The notes beneath the pieces were generated by a model. It did no database searches and was not told the origin of the DNA. It was given only the letters and a program-made list of their open reading frames with translations. A program made the translations under genes and the position numbers. Below, piece by piece: positions 54,637-64,000 of a stretch of DNA of 64,000 bases; position 1 is the stretch's first letter; each line of letters begins with the position of its first letter. The stretch lies in the NCBI GenBank assembly GCA_963717255.1, contig CAVQVT010000004.1, positions 75,381 to 139,380 on the forward strand, in the 5' to 3' direction. The stretch is from CAIYQJ01 sp963717255. GTDB taxonomy: Bacteria > Chloroflexota > Limnocylindria > Limnocylindrales > CSP1-4.

Positions 54637-54755
54637 AAGTGGCGCAGGCCAGCGGCAACCTCCACCGACTCCACTTCCCTTCCGACGGCCCTAGGCCGCG
54701 CCGGTGAATCGACTCACCATGCCCGAAGACGCGTCCGTCGAGAGGAGGGAAGGTC

Positions 54756-55922
54756 GTGGCAAGGACAATCTTCCACGGCGGCGTCGTCTTCGACGGCACC
54801 GGCGCAGATCCCTTGAGGATCGATGTTGGGGTCGAGGAAGGCCGGATCGTCGAACTTGGCCGCGACCTCCACGGCGACAACGTGGTCGACATCGCCGGAC
54901 AAGGCCTGCTGCCCGGCTTCATCGACTGTCACGCTCACGTCGGCATGAGCGAGCTGCGACCGGTCGAGGAAGAGGCTGCCCGGTCGGCGTCGCGGAACGC
55001 CTTCGCCGCGATCGCCAATCTGCGTGCCACGCTCGACGGAGGGGTGACGACGGTCCGAGACGCCGGGTTCGCGGACGCCGGTTACCGCGACGCCATCGCG
55101 GCGGGCGAGGTGCCCGGACCGCGGCTGCTCGTCTCGCTCGTCCAGCTGTCGCCCTCGGCCGGCCCATATGATCCGAGGACGCCATCGGGGTTCGACAGCT
55201 GGGTCCCGTATGCGGGTATCCCCCTGCCTGTCGCCGACGGCCAGGATGCGCTCCGGGCGAAAGTCCGCGAACTGGTCCAGCTCGGCGCCGACGTGGTCAA
55301 GGTCTTCGCGACCGGCCACTGGGCCATGGGACGCCACGGCGCGGACCGCTCGATGTTCCGCGACGAGGAGCTCGTCGCCATCGTCGACGAGGCACATCGC
55401 CAGGGCATCCGCGTGATGGCTCACGCCCACGGGGCCGCCGGGGCGGCTGCCGCGGCTCGCGCCGGGGCGGACTCCATCGAGCACGGGCTCCTGCTCGATG
55501 ACGCAGCCATCGAGGTGATGGCCGAGGCCGGGACCGTGTTCGTCCCAACGCTCCTTGCCGCGGAGGGAATGGCGCCCGAGATCGTCGAGGGACACCGCGA
55601 CGTCGTGCGCCGCGCGCATCGTCGCGGGATCCGGATCGCGATGGGGACCGACTGCCCGATGAAGCCCCACGGCACCAACCTGCGGGAGCTCGAGCTCCTG
55701 ACCGGCTGCGGGATCTCGCCGGCCGAGGCCCTCCGGGCGGGCACCGGGACCGCCGCCGAGCTCCTCGGACTCGAGGACGAGGTCGGACGTGTCATCCCCG
55801 GGCTCGCTGCCGACCTGGTTGTCGTCGATGGTGACCCGCTCGACGTGGTCGGGCTGCCGGAGCGGATCCGCGACGTCTACCGCGACGGCCGGCGCGTCGG
55901 GCCGTCGGCGCCGGTGTGCTGA
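54756..55922 (+). CDS. Amidohydrolase (imidazolonepropionase/prolidase-like)
   Basis: A 388-residue metal-dependent amidohydrolase. The first histidine pair is in GFIDCHAHVG, the probable carboxylated lysine in GADVVKVFATG, later histidines in RVMAHAHG and DSIEHGLLL, and the catalytic aspartate in AMGTDCPMKPHG. It hydrolyses an amide or cyclic amide. The start is a GTG at 54756 with AGGAGGGAAGG upstream. It is the sole gene between hairpins E and F. Confidence 0.88.
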   Translation: MARTIFHGGVVFDGTGADPLRIDVGVEEGRIVELGRDLHGDNVVDIAGQGLLPGFIDCHAHVGMSELRPVEEEAARSASRNAFAAIANLRATLDGGVTTVRDAGFADAGYRDAIAAGEVPGPRLLVSLVQLSPSAGPYDPRTPSGFDSWVPYAGIPLPVADGQDALRAKVRELVQLGADVVKVFATGHWAMGRHGADRSMFRDEELVAIVDEAHRQGIRVMAHAHGAAGAAAAARAGADSIEHGLLLDDAAIEVMAEAGTVFVPTLLAAEGMAPEIVEGHRDVVRRAHRRGIRIAMGTDCPMKPHGTNLRELELLTGCGISPAEALRAGTGTAAELLGLEDEVGRVIPGLAADLVVVDGDPLDVVGLPERIRDVYRDGRRVGPSAPVC

Positions 55923-56022
55923 CGTTCTGACGGACACCGAATCGACATCGACAAGGCCCACCTCACGCAGCTCGCAGGGCCGCGACGAGCACGTCGCAAC
56001 CGCCGATCACGATGGTTGTTCG

Positions 56023-56051
56023 AACGCGTTCCCGACCCTCCGGGCGCGCCA
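56023..56051 (+). repeat. tRNA-Arg-derived hairpin F
   Basis: The 16-base core is complete (56036-56051). The upstream arm is degenerate (GCGTTCCC at 56026-56033, one mismatch and one G-U) and the loop is 8 nt. Upstream GGTTGTTCGAA may be leftover T-arm sequence. It is the last and most decayed member, as expected if it is the oldest boundary. Confidence 0.88.
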
Positions 56052-56133
56052 GCAGCCTGCCTGCCGGCTCGGCGGACTCGGACGCGTTGTGCCCCAGATC
56101 ACACCTGCCGCGATCTCGTCGTAGCCTGTGGTC

Positions 56134-56553
56134 ATGCGCGATGACGAGACGACGGTCCCAGCCCCACCCGTCAGGTCGGACGCCGAGTGGCGCGCCGTCC
56201 TGACTCCAGAGCAGTACACGGTCCTGCGCCAGAAGGGGACCGAGCGCGCCTTCACGGGGGCTCTCTGGGACGAGCACAGGCCGGGCACGTACCGCTGTGC
56301 CGGCTGCAACACCGAGCTCTTCCGCTCCGACGCGAAGTTCGAGTCGGGCACAGGCTGGCCGAGCTTCTTCGCCCCGGCCGACCCGGCGGCAGTCGCCACC
56401 AGGACGGATCGCTCCCTGTTCATGACCCGGACGGAGGCCGTGTGCGCCACGTGCGGCGGGCACCTCGGGCATGTCTTCAACGATGGCCCGAACCCGACCG
56501 GCCTTCGCTACTGCATCAACTCGGCAGCGCTGGAGCTCGATCCGAAGGACTGA
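56134..56553 (+). CDS. msrB: Peptide methionine-(R)-S-oxide reductase
   Basis: A 139-residue MsrB that repairs methionine-R-sulfoxide. Zinc cysteines occur in YRCAGCNTELF and VCATCGGHLGHVFNDG. Substrate residues are in GTGWPSFF, and Cys127 in LRYCINSAAL is the catalytic residue. The ATG at 56134 is used; a GTG two codons earlier is possible. Confidence 0.95.
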   Translation: MRDDETTVPAPPVRSDAEWRAVLTPEQYTVLRQKGTERAFTGALWDEHRPGTYRCAGCNTELFRSDAKFESGTGWPSFFAPADPAAVATRTDRSLFMTRTEAVCATCGGHLGHVFNDGPNPTGLRYCINSAALELDPKD

Positions 56554-56659
56554 ACGGGCGCGCCGGATCCCCCAGCAGCCCCCGCCAGCTCCGCGCCTCG
56601 CGAGCTCCCGTCACCGCTGGGCTGCCCATCCGCCACCCGTGCCCCGCCGAAGCTTCAGC

Positions 56660-57607
56660 ATGACGCAGAAGCGCACCTGGCTCGCCACGCCCACCGACGG
56701 CTTCCGGCGCCGCGCGGTCCGCCAGGCCGAGGAGCTGTTCTCCCATGCGGACGACCCCCTTGCCGACACGCTCCGGTATGCCGGAGATCCGGGGCTCTTC
56801 GGTCCGGACTCCATCACCTGGGAGCTGATGGGTGACGTGTCGACGTTCATCGGGGGCATCCGCGCGCTGCTGGTCCAGGCGGCACATCCGGAGGTCGTGG
56901 CGGGCGTCGCGGACCATTCGCGCTACCGCGAGGACCCGCTGGGACGCCTGTCGCGAACCTCCAACTACGTGACCGCGACCTCGTACGGCGCCATGCCGGA
57001 GGTGGACGCGGCGGTGGGGACCGTGCGGCGCGCACACACCAGGGTGCGCGGGACGTCCCATCGCGGGATCCCCTACATGGCGGGGGACCCGGCGCTTGCC
57101 GCGTGGGTCCACAACTCGCTCACCGATTCGCTCCTCGTCGCGGCCCAGGTGTTCGGTCCGCGTTCGCTGTCGACCGAGGAGGCCGACCGGTTCGTGACGG
57201 AGCAGGCACGCATCGGCCGTCTCCTCGGGGCCGATCCACTGCCTGAGACGGCCGCGGACCTCGCCCGATGGGTGGCGGAGCACCCCGCCGTCGCGCCTTC
57301 TCCCGGCATGGTGGAGGCTGTCCGATTCCTCGAGCGACCGCCCCTGAGCCCGGCGGTGATGCTCAGCTATCGACTGATGGCGGGGGCTGCCGTCGCCACG
57401 CTCCCCGAGCGGTTGCGGGAGGTCCTCGACGTCCGCGCCCGCCGGGGCGCGGTCCCGGTCGGCCGTGCGTCCATGCGGTCACTTCGGTGGGTCCTCGGCT
57501 ACTCCCCGCGATGGCGGGTGGCGCTCCTCCGCGCGGGCGCGCCCATCCCGGAGGACCGGTTCAAGCAGAAGACGCCCTTCGAGACGATCACGCACCCGCC
57601 TCGTTGA
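56660..57607 (+). CDS. MpaB-type (DUF2236) oxygenase-like protein
   Basis: A 315-residue protein of the DUF2236/MpaB family, a latex-clearing-protein-like haem oxygenase group. Characteristic stretches are GGIRALLVQAAHPEVVAGVADHS, NYVTATSYG, the histidine in RRAHTRVRG, and AWVHNSLTDSLL. The substrate is unknown. It starts about 110 bases after msrB on the same strand. The 200-bp gap to the convergent cyclase gene holds no gene. Confidence 0.8.
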   Translation: MTQKRTWLATPTDGFRRRAVRQAEELFSHADDPLADTLRYAGDPGLFGPDSITWELMGDVSTFIGGIRALLVQAAHPEVVAGVADHSRYREDPLGRLSRTSNYVTATSYGAMPEVDAAVGTVRRAHTRVRGTSHRGIPYMAGDPALAAWVHNSLTDSLLVAAQVFGPRSLSTEEADRFVTEQARIGRLLGADPLPETAADLARWVAEHPAVAPSPGMVEAVRFLERPPLSPAVMLSYRLMAGAAVATLPERLREVLDVRARRGAVPVGRASMRSLRWVLGYSPRWRVALLRAGAPIPEDRFKQKTPFETITHPPR

Positions 57608-57811
57608 TCGACGGGACGCCCCCGATCGTGACGGCTGGGGGGCGTGTTCGAACCCTGCTGGAAGGAGCGAGCGCCAGGCCGGTCGAATGGGCCGCCGGCT
57701 CCAGGCGTGCCGCGACGATCGACACGAGGGGTGCGCCCTTGCTCCCGCCCGGGAGATCCATGTTCCCGGCCGCGACGACCGCTGACGGGCGCCGAAGCGC
57801 ACGACCGATCG

Positions 57812-60800
57812 TCAGCGCATCTCCTCGAGCGTGGGGCAGGGGTCGATGCCGTACGTCGCGCATTCCGTCTCCGTGAAGCCGCGGCTCAGCGACGATCGGA
57901 CCAGTCTGAGCAGCTCGCCGGGATCGGTCGTGAATGTGGCCAGTCCGCCGCCGTCCGGAGCGACGACGAGCCGCTCGTTGTCGACGAAGGCGAGCCCCTG
58001 GACCTGCGCCGGGACGCGGGCCTCCTGGAGCAGCTGCTGCGTGGCCGTGTCCCAGACACGGATGATGCCGTCCGAGGCGCCGGTCGCCAGGGTCGTCCCG
58101 TCGGGGGTGATCGCGAAGCCCTTGAGCGACCCGAGATGGGCCACCTCCACGAACGCGAGGACCTGCAACGTCCCCGGGTCCAGCCAGGCGAGGGACGAGC
58201 GTCGCTGGAAGTTCGAGGCATCCGACACGATCAGGCGGCCGAGCGCATCGAACCCGAGGAATCTTCGGGATGGCAACGGCTGCATCGTCCTCGGGCGTGA
58301 CGGCCTGGGTTCGGCTCCAGTCCTTGGTCGCGTAGCGCACGGTGCGCCCGGCGGTATCCGAGATGAGCAGGGACGAGCTGTCCGGGGTGAACGTCGTGTC
58401 CCACCAGACGGCGGGGTTGCCCTCGCGATCGACGCCTTCATCCGGTCCTGGCGCCCTGAAGATGAGCTCCCCGGTGGACGCGTCCCACACCACCACGTTC
58501 CGATCTGGGCCTCCGTCGATCGCCCATCCGTCCAGGACGGCGATCATGCGTCCGTCCGGCGACCATCGGATGGTCTCGGCCCAGACCGGGAAGGGGGTCT
58601 CCGGGAAGCGCTCACACCCATCGGGCGGTCGTTCCTGCGCGCCACTCCAGTCGCATGTTCCCGTGAGCTCACGGACCACCGAACCGGTGGACAGGTCGAC
58701 GACCACGGGCGGACCGAAGCGATTCTGGTCGTAGACTCGCTGGGCTGCCGCCAGCCGACCATCGGGCGAGAGCGCCAGGCGCTGTGTGCCGAGCTCCGGC
58801 AGGCTCTGGCGCAGCTTGAGCGTGTCTGCATCGAAGACCTGGAGCATGCCGGACAGCGGCTGCATCCCGTCGCAGACCTGGAACAGCGCCCCCGTTCCAT
58901 CGGCGATCTGGAGGCTGGAGCCGACCGTGAAGCCGTCGCAGGTGGGTGCCGCTGCCAGGTCCCCATGGCTCCGGCGGTCGATGCGGTAGAGCGTCGCGGC
59001 TGGCCCGGCATCCCCACCTCCGATCAGCGCGAGATGGCCATCCGCGGACAGCGACGGTCGCTGGAACTGGACGGCCGGCCATTCCTCGATCTGGAGCCCG
59101 GAAGGGACAGCCCAGCGTCGCATCGTCCCATCGCGGGCCGTGCCGAGGATGCTGGCCCCTGTGCGATCGAAGATGAAGCCGCTGTCCTCGCCCCAGAGCG
59201 CCTGGATCTTCGTGTAGACGAGCCGGTCTGGCGACGACGCCTGTAGGTCCACGATGAGGCCGGGCCGGCCTCCGTAGACGAGATACCGGCCGTCGGGGCT
59301 GACCGCCCGGGCGCCGTGGACCATCGAGATCGGGATGGACTTGAGGTCGATCTCCAGGATCAGCTCGCCGGTCTGGCTGTCGACGACGCGCACGTACTGC
59401 TCATCGCCCCGCCGAGTGTCGTAGGCCACGATCCGCCCGCCCGCCCCGATCGCCGTGCCCCAGTCAGGCGCCTCCGCGTCGAGCGTCCTGACCGACCCGG
59501 TGACCAGGTCCACCGCCTGGAGCGGAAGGCCCGTGGAATCGCCCCAGTCGCATGCTCCATCCGACGCGGGGCGAGGCGTGCGGATCAGGGCGACCTCTCC
59601 ATCCACCCCGTGCAGGTGCGCGCCGCACGGACCGACGTCGATGGTCCGCATCAGCTCGCCGGTCGCGGCATCGATCACGAGGACACCCAGATCACGCCCG
59701 GCGTACGGCTCCGGTCCCTCCTTGGGATCCTCCCAGAACGCCGCCGAGATGACGCGGGTCCCGTCCTTCGTGTAGAACGGATCCCATAGTCGGGCCACCT
59801 GGTCACCTGCCGCGGGGGCCGGGAACGACCATCGCAACGCGCCGTCGGGCAGGGAGATCGCCTCCAGCACATCCGGCAGCGGGACCGCCTCCTCCGCGTT
59901 GGATCGGTCCTCGGCGTAGACGACCGCGGCGAACGCGTCGCCCTCCGGGGCGAGGTCCATCCACGTCTCCGTCACGTTGCGATCCTCGGGCCACGAGAAG
60001 TGCGCGATGACCGGGTCCGCGGCGAGCACGTCGTGAAGCACGCTCGTCGACTGGAAGGTGGGCGCCTTCTCCACGGACATCGCCTGGACCGCGAGCAGCT
60101 TCGCGAGACTCGGATCCAGCTGTCGCGCCGCGATCGCGGAAGCCAGCAGCTCGCGCGCCCGCGCCGTGGTGGCATTGCGATCCGCCGCGGCGCGCTGCTC
60201 CTCCGCCCGTGTGGCCTCGGACTCGGCGCGACGCTGCTCCTCGGTGGCGCGCGCCGCTTCCGACGCGGCCAGCTCCGCCTGTTGGGCGGCTCGAGCGGCC
60301 TCCTCCTCGGCGCGCTGCCCCTGGAGTACGGCGAGCCCCCCGGCCCCGACAGCCACCAGCAGGGCCGCGGCCGCGCCGGCCAGCAGGATGCGCAGCCTCC
60401 GGTTCGTCCGGCGCTGGCGCTCGACCTCCAGCTCGGCAGACCGCTGGCTCGCCTGGAGGAACTCGCGCTCGGAGGCGTTGAGCTCGACCGCGTGCTCACC
60501 CGCCCATTCCAGGGCCGTCGCAAGACGGGCGCCGCGATAGAGGTCGCCGGGCTCCCGGCCGCGCTCCTCCCAGTCCCGCACCGCGCCGATGAGATGGAGA
60601 CGGACCTGGCGACCCGCGGCGTCCTCCTCGAGCCACTCCTGGAGCCTCGGCCACTCGCGCAGCAGCGCCTCGTGGGCGACCTCCACGTGGCCGTCCCCGA
60701 TCGTGAGGAGGCGGGCCGAGGAGAGGCGCTCCAGCAGCTCCGCCGTCACCGGGTCTCGCTCGGCGTCGAGCTCCTCGAGCGCCACACGGCGCCGCACGAG

Positions 60801-63086
60801 CTCGGTGCCCTCGCCGGGGCCGGCCAGGCGCAGAAGGAGCGCGCGGGCCACCTGTCGGCGGTGCGGATCGAGCTCGGCGAACGTCGCCTCGGCGAGCCGG
60901 GCGATCGCGCCATGCAGGCCGCCGCTCGCCCGGTACGAGGCAAGGGTCAGGCGCTCGCCCTCGCGCGCTCCCCAGAGCTCGAGCAGCGTGGTGGAGAGGA
61001 GCGGCAGGACCCCGGGCTCCCCGCCCGTGTCGGCAACGAGGGCGGCGGTCAGGGCGGGCTCGACCCGCAGGCCGACCTGTTGGGCAGGGTGCTCGATGAC
61101 CGCGGCGAGCTCGGTGGCCGACAGTGGGCCGACCAGCACCTGGTCGGAGCCGAGGAGCCGTGCCAGGGCCGGGTAGACGGCGCAGCGCCCGTAGTGGTCG
61201 GCGCGCAGTGACACGATCACCTTGAGGCCGGGTCGCTCGCTCGTGAGCAGGTCGATGAAGGCGCTCCGCTCGCCCTCGTCCCGGGTGGCGTTGAAGACCT
61301 CCTCGAACTGGTCGACGAAGACCACGAGGCGATGGCCCATCGGGAGCGCCGCGAGGGCGCCCGCGAGCGCCGCCGCGGGGTCGTCGGGGAGGTCGACGTC
61401 GGGCATCGCGCGCGCGAGCGCTCGCCTGAGCTCGGCGAGCGGGTGCTCGCCGGGCCGCAGCAGCACCTGCGGCCACCGGTCGCTGCCCGGCAGGACGCCG
61501 CCGGCGAGTGCGGGCAGCAGCCCGGCGCGGAGCGCCGAGGACTTGCCGCTTCCCGAGTCGCCCACCAGGCCGAGGAACCGCGCGCCCACGATCTTGGCCA
61601 CGAGCTCCGCGATCAGCCGTTCGCGCCCGAAGTAGTGTTCGGCGTCCGCAGCCTCGAACTCGGCCAGGCCCTTGTAGGGACAGACCGTCCGCGACGCGGC
61701 CACGCCGTCCTGGGCCTCCTCCGACGCGGCGAAGAGACGCTCTCGCTCCCGCGCGAGCTCCAGGTCGGCCATGTCGCCGATGAGGTCGGCCTCCGCCGCT
61801 CGGAGTCCCCGTCGCTCGGCCGCGGTCCGGTCCGCGGAGGCCCCGAGGCGCTTCGCCGCGGAGGTGCGCGCCCAGCGCCCCGCCACGCGATGGACCGCCG
61901 CCGGCACGCCGCCGGACTCGGCGACGATCTCGCCGAGTGGCGCGTCGTCGGCGGCGCGCCCGGCGTAGAGGGCAGCGATCTCGCGGATCGCGGGCTCGTC
62001 GAGCGGCCCCAGCGTTCGACGCTGCTCGGGCGACGCGAGGCGCTCGGCGAGAGCGACGAGGGACGGCGGGGCCTCGAGCCGGTGGGTGACGAGCAGCAGC
62101 GTCGCGCGGCCGGCCAGGTCCGCGGCCCTCTCCACGACGGCCCGGACCACGTCCGGGCTCGCGGCGTCGAGGTCGTCGACGACGACCAGGGCGGGTCGCT
62201 CGCCCGCCACGCCCAGGGCCCACCCGTCGTCCGCCTGCCGGCCGGCCGGCACGTAGGAAACGAGGGCGCCGCCCTCCCGGGCGAGGGTCGCCAGCTCGGC
62301 GGCCAGCCTCGTCTTGCCGATCCCCGGAGCACCGGACAGGACGACCGTCCGCCCATGGCCGCGGCTCGCCCGGCGCCAGTGCCAGCCGAGCCAGCGCAGC
62401 TCGCCTTCGCGACCCGCGAGGGGAACGATGGGATCGAGCTCCGTCGGCAGCGGCAGGGTCGCAGCCGGGGCGCCGCCGGCGGACGGCGAAGGACCGCCGG
62501 CCGGCACGGTGACGCCCGCCGGCGCGGAGACGCCCGCCGGCGCGGGTCCGTCGGCACGGACCCTGACGACCTGCACCGGCGCGTCGAAGCTCTTGAGCGA
62601 TGCCGCTTCCGGCGCCTGGAACGCGAGGCCGTCGACCTGGCCCGTGAGGTGGACGAGGTTCGCGCTCGCCAGCACCTCGCCGGCGGCCGCGATGCCGCAC
62701 AGCCGGGCGGCCATGTTGAGCGCGGCACCACGGTAGCCGTCGCCGACCGGGACGGCCTCGCCTGCGTCGAGGCCGATGCCGACCCCCAGTGGCAGTGTCG
62801 GGTCGGTCGCGGTCTCGTCGGCGAACGCCGACTGGAGCTCGACCGCGGCCCGCAGCGCCTGCCGGGCGGACGTGAACACCGCGAGCGCCTCGTCGCCGCG
62901 CAGCTCCACGAGCTCGCCGCCCCACGCCTCCACTCCTTCGCCGGCGACCTGGGCGAACCGCACCGCGAGCCGCGAGGCGGCCTCATCGCCGTGCTGGGCC
63001 GTGAAGCGCGTGTAGCCGCGGACGTCCGCGATGAGGAACGTTCGAATCGAGCCGCCCGGCGCCGCCTGCCCCGGCGATCCTGGCAT
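57812..63086 (-). CDS. Cyclase-STAND-WD40 signalling protein, frameshifted
   Basis: A multidomain protein of about 1757 residues. Residues 14-180 form a class III nucleotidyl cyclase domain (TFLIADVRGYTRF, ELRGDEALAVF with both metal aspartates). A first P-loop GAPGIGKT lies near 252, and a second STAND-type NTPase with FGRERLIAELV and GDSGSGKSS near 510. A transmembrane helix lies at about 898-920, then a coiled coil and a WD40 propeller to the end. A single-base frameshift near 58265-58275 splits off the last 150 residues. The tail TETECATYGIDPCPTLEEMR is typical of this family. The ATG at 63086 was chosen. Confidence 0.85.
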
Positions 63087-63338
63087 GAGAGCCCCTTCGC
63101 TCCGTGTCGGTCGCACCCGCTCCGACCGGCCCCCTGGGATCGGCGTGGCGGTAGACGAGTTTCCCACGGGCCGTCAAGGGCACACCGCGGAGACGTCCGG
63201 GTGCCGCGGCCCGGCGCCGGGGCGATGTCGTCGTGCGTGTCCCCGCGGCCGGGAGACGATGGCTGGGACCGTGCTCGTGGAGAGCGACGACGCGACGGCC
63301 GAACGGATCGGTCAGCCACCAGGAGGGGAGCCCGAGCC

Positions 63339-64000
63339 ATGTCGATGACCAGCGCCACCACCGCTGTGCCCGCGGCCCCGCCTGCGACCGCGCCCAGCAC
63401 GACCATCGCCCCGGAGCGTGCCCGCTCCCTGCGCCGCTGGAACCGCTTCCTGGTCTTCGCCCACGGGGGCCAGTTCGTCCTGATGCTCCTGGTCTCCGGG
63501 ACCGCGGTGCTCTTCGAGGTCGTCGTGCCGACGGCTCGCCCGATCGTCGTGAACGGCGAGTTCACCGGGATCGAGCCGTCGAGCGTGATGCTCGTCACGT
63601 TCCCGCTGGTCTACCTGATCGCCAGCTTCTTCCTGATGAGCGCCATCGCCCACGCCTCCGCCGGCTTCTTCCTGCGCGGCCGCTACGAGGCGTGGCTCGC
63701 GCGGGGCATGAACCCGTTGCGCTGGGTGGAGTACGCGTTCTCGTCGACGGTGATGATCGTGGCGATTGCGTACCTCAGCTTCATCACCGAGTTCCCGGCG
63801 CTCGTCGCGATCGCCGGCTGCAACGTCGCAATAACGTCTTCGGATGGAGCATGGAAGCGGGCGACGAGGAGAGCAGGGCCGCCTGACGAAGGGCGAGCGC
63901 ATCGACTGGAAGCACTTCATCTTCGGCTGCATCGCCGGGATCGTGCCCTGGATCGCGGTCTTTCTCGATCGTGTGGGCCTACTCCGCCCAGGAGGGCCTG
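63339..64000 (+). CDS. Heliorhodopsin, partial (C terminus outside the window)
   Basis: The N-terminal two thirds of a heliorhodopsin. Residues RWNRFLVFAHGGQFVLMLL form helix A. The family motif NPLRWVEYAFSSTVMIVAIA is helix C, followed by NVFGWSMEAG and FGCIAGIVPWIAVF. These match conserved heliorhodopsin positions (RWVEY..SSSVMIV, CIAGIVPW). Three single-base frameshifts occur between about 63825 and 63970. The retinal lysine in helix G lies beyond the window. Heliorhodopsins are light-sensing, non-pumping retinal proteins with an inverted topology, known mainly from monoderms. Confidence 0.85.
   Translation, partial: MSMTSATTAVPAAPPATAPSTTIAPERARSLRRWNRFLVFAHGGQFVLMLLVSGTAVLFEVVVPTARPIVVNGEFTGIEPSSVMLVTFPLVYLIASFFLMSAIAHASAGFFLRGRYEAWLARGMNPLRWVEYAFSSTVMIVAIAYLSFITEFPALVAIAGCNVAITSSDGAWKRATRRAGPPDEGRAHRLEALHLRLHRRDRALDRGLSRSCGPTPPRRA

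Noticed and set aside
54226..54755. Small open frames (for example 54222-54674 minus) around hairpin E
   Set aside because: They run through the repeat, are low-complexity Arg/Ala-rich and lack ribosome sites. The gap is treated as non-coding.
41271..56051. Classical integron
   Set aside because: No integron integrase or attI was found, the genes are in mixed orientation with their own promoters, and the repeat is derived from a tRNA end. Only the folded-site idea is retained.
56554..56564. CGGGCGCGCC after msrB as a further array boundary
   Set aside because: A 10-base all-G/C match is expected by chance several times in a window this GC-rich. There is no hairpin arm or CCTCC.

Overview
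The window is very GC-rich (long open frames on both strands, strong G/C at third codon positions). It looks like a monoderm, high-GC Terrabacteria genome. I lean to Chloroflexota (Limnocylindria/Ellin6529-like), with Actinobacteriota as the alternative. The reasons are a heliorhodopsin, a BTAD/SARP-type regulator, a cyclase-STAND-WD40 fusion, paired FtsX/ATPase operons and a TAT/lipobox solute-binding protein. This is inference from gene content; no rRNA is present.

Layout: (1) 1-3362, an aminotransferase, a GH4 glycosidase-like protein and a ROK kinase in one tight plus-strand unit, then a secreted nuclease (3464-4090). (2) 4582-12860, a minus-strand MacB/LolD-type ABC operon of two FtsX permeases and two ATPases; one permease has a one-base frameshift. 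(3) 13045-14817, a RidA protein and a diguanylate cyclase with a structured leader. (4) 14935-14972, the 5' half of a tRNA-Arg gene broken in the anticodon arm. From there to about 30.2 kb lies a visibly less GC-rich catabolic island: class II aldolase, FGGY kinase, sugar ABC importer, DeoR regulator, two FAD oxidoreductases, class I aldolase, PfkB kinase, HAD phosphatase, and a divergent aldehyde dehydrogenase. Most of these genes carry single-base frameshifts, and the region ends near an anomalous T13A19 tract. (5) 30.3-41.1 kb: alanine racemase, PPOX protein, nucleotidyltransferase, then a LacI-controlled operon (APC permease, Asp/Glu racemase-like protein, DUF1028, DUF917, M24 peptidase, NTF2-like, metallophosphoesterase) that looks like uptake and breakdown of a small amide, peptide or hydantoin-like compound.

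(6) From the intact tRNA-Arg(UCG) at 41271-41346 to about 56.05 kb the chromosome is built of short unrelated gene modules. They are separated by a conserved 29-nt hairpin, always in the same orientation, that ends in the exact 3' end of that tRNA (core CCTCCGGGCGCGCCA). The modules are: peroxidase-like/SRPBCC/SARP; S9 peptidase/beta-propeller; sulfatase; toxin-antitoxin; methyltransferase/membrane protein; amidohydrolase; MsrB onward. An exact 367-bp duplication links the first two boundaries. No integrase is visible. This tRNA-derived, cassette-like array is the most interesting feature of the window. (7) 56.1-64 kb: MsrB, an MpaB-type oxygenase, a giant cyclase-STAND-WD40 protein (one frameshift), and a heliorhodopsin cut off by the window end.
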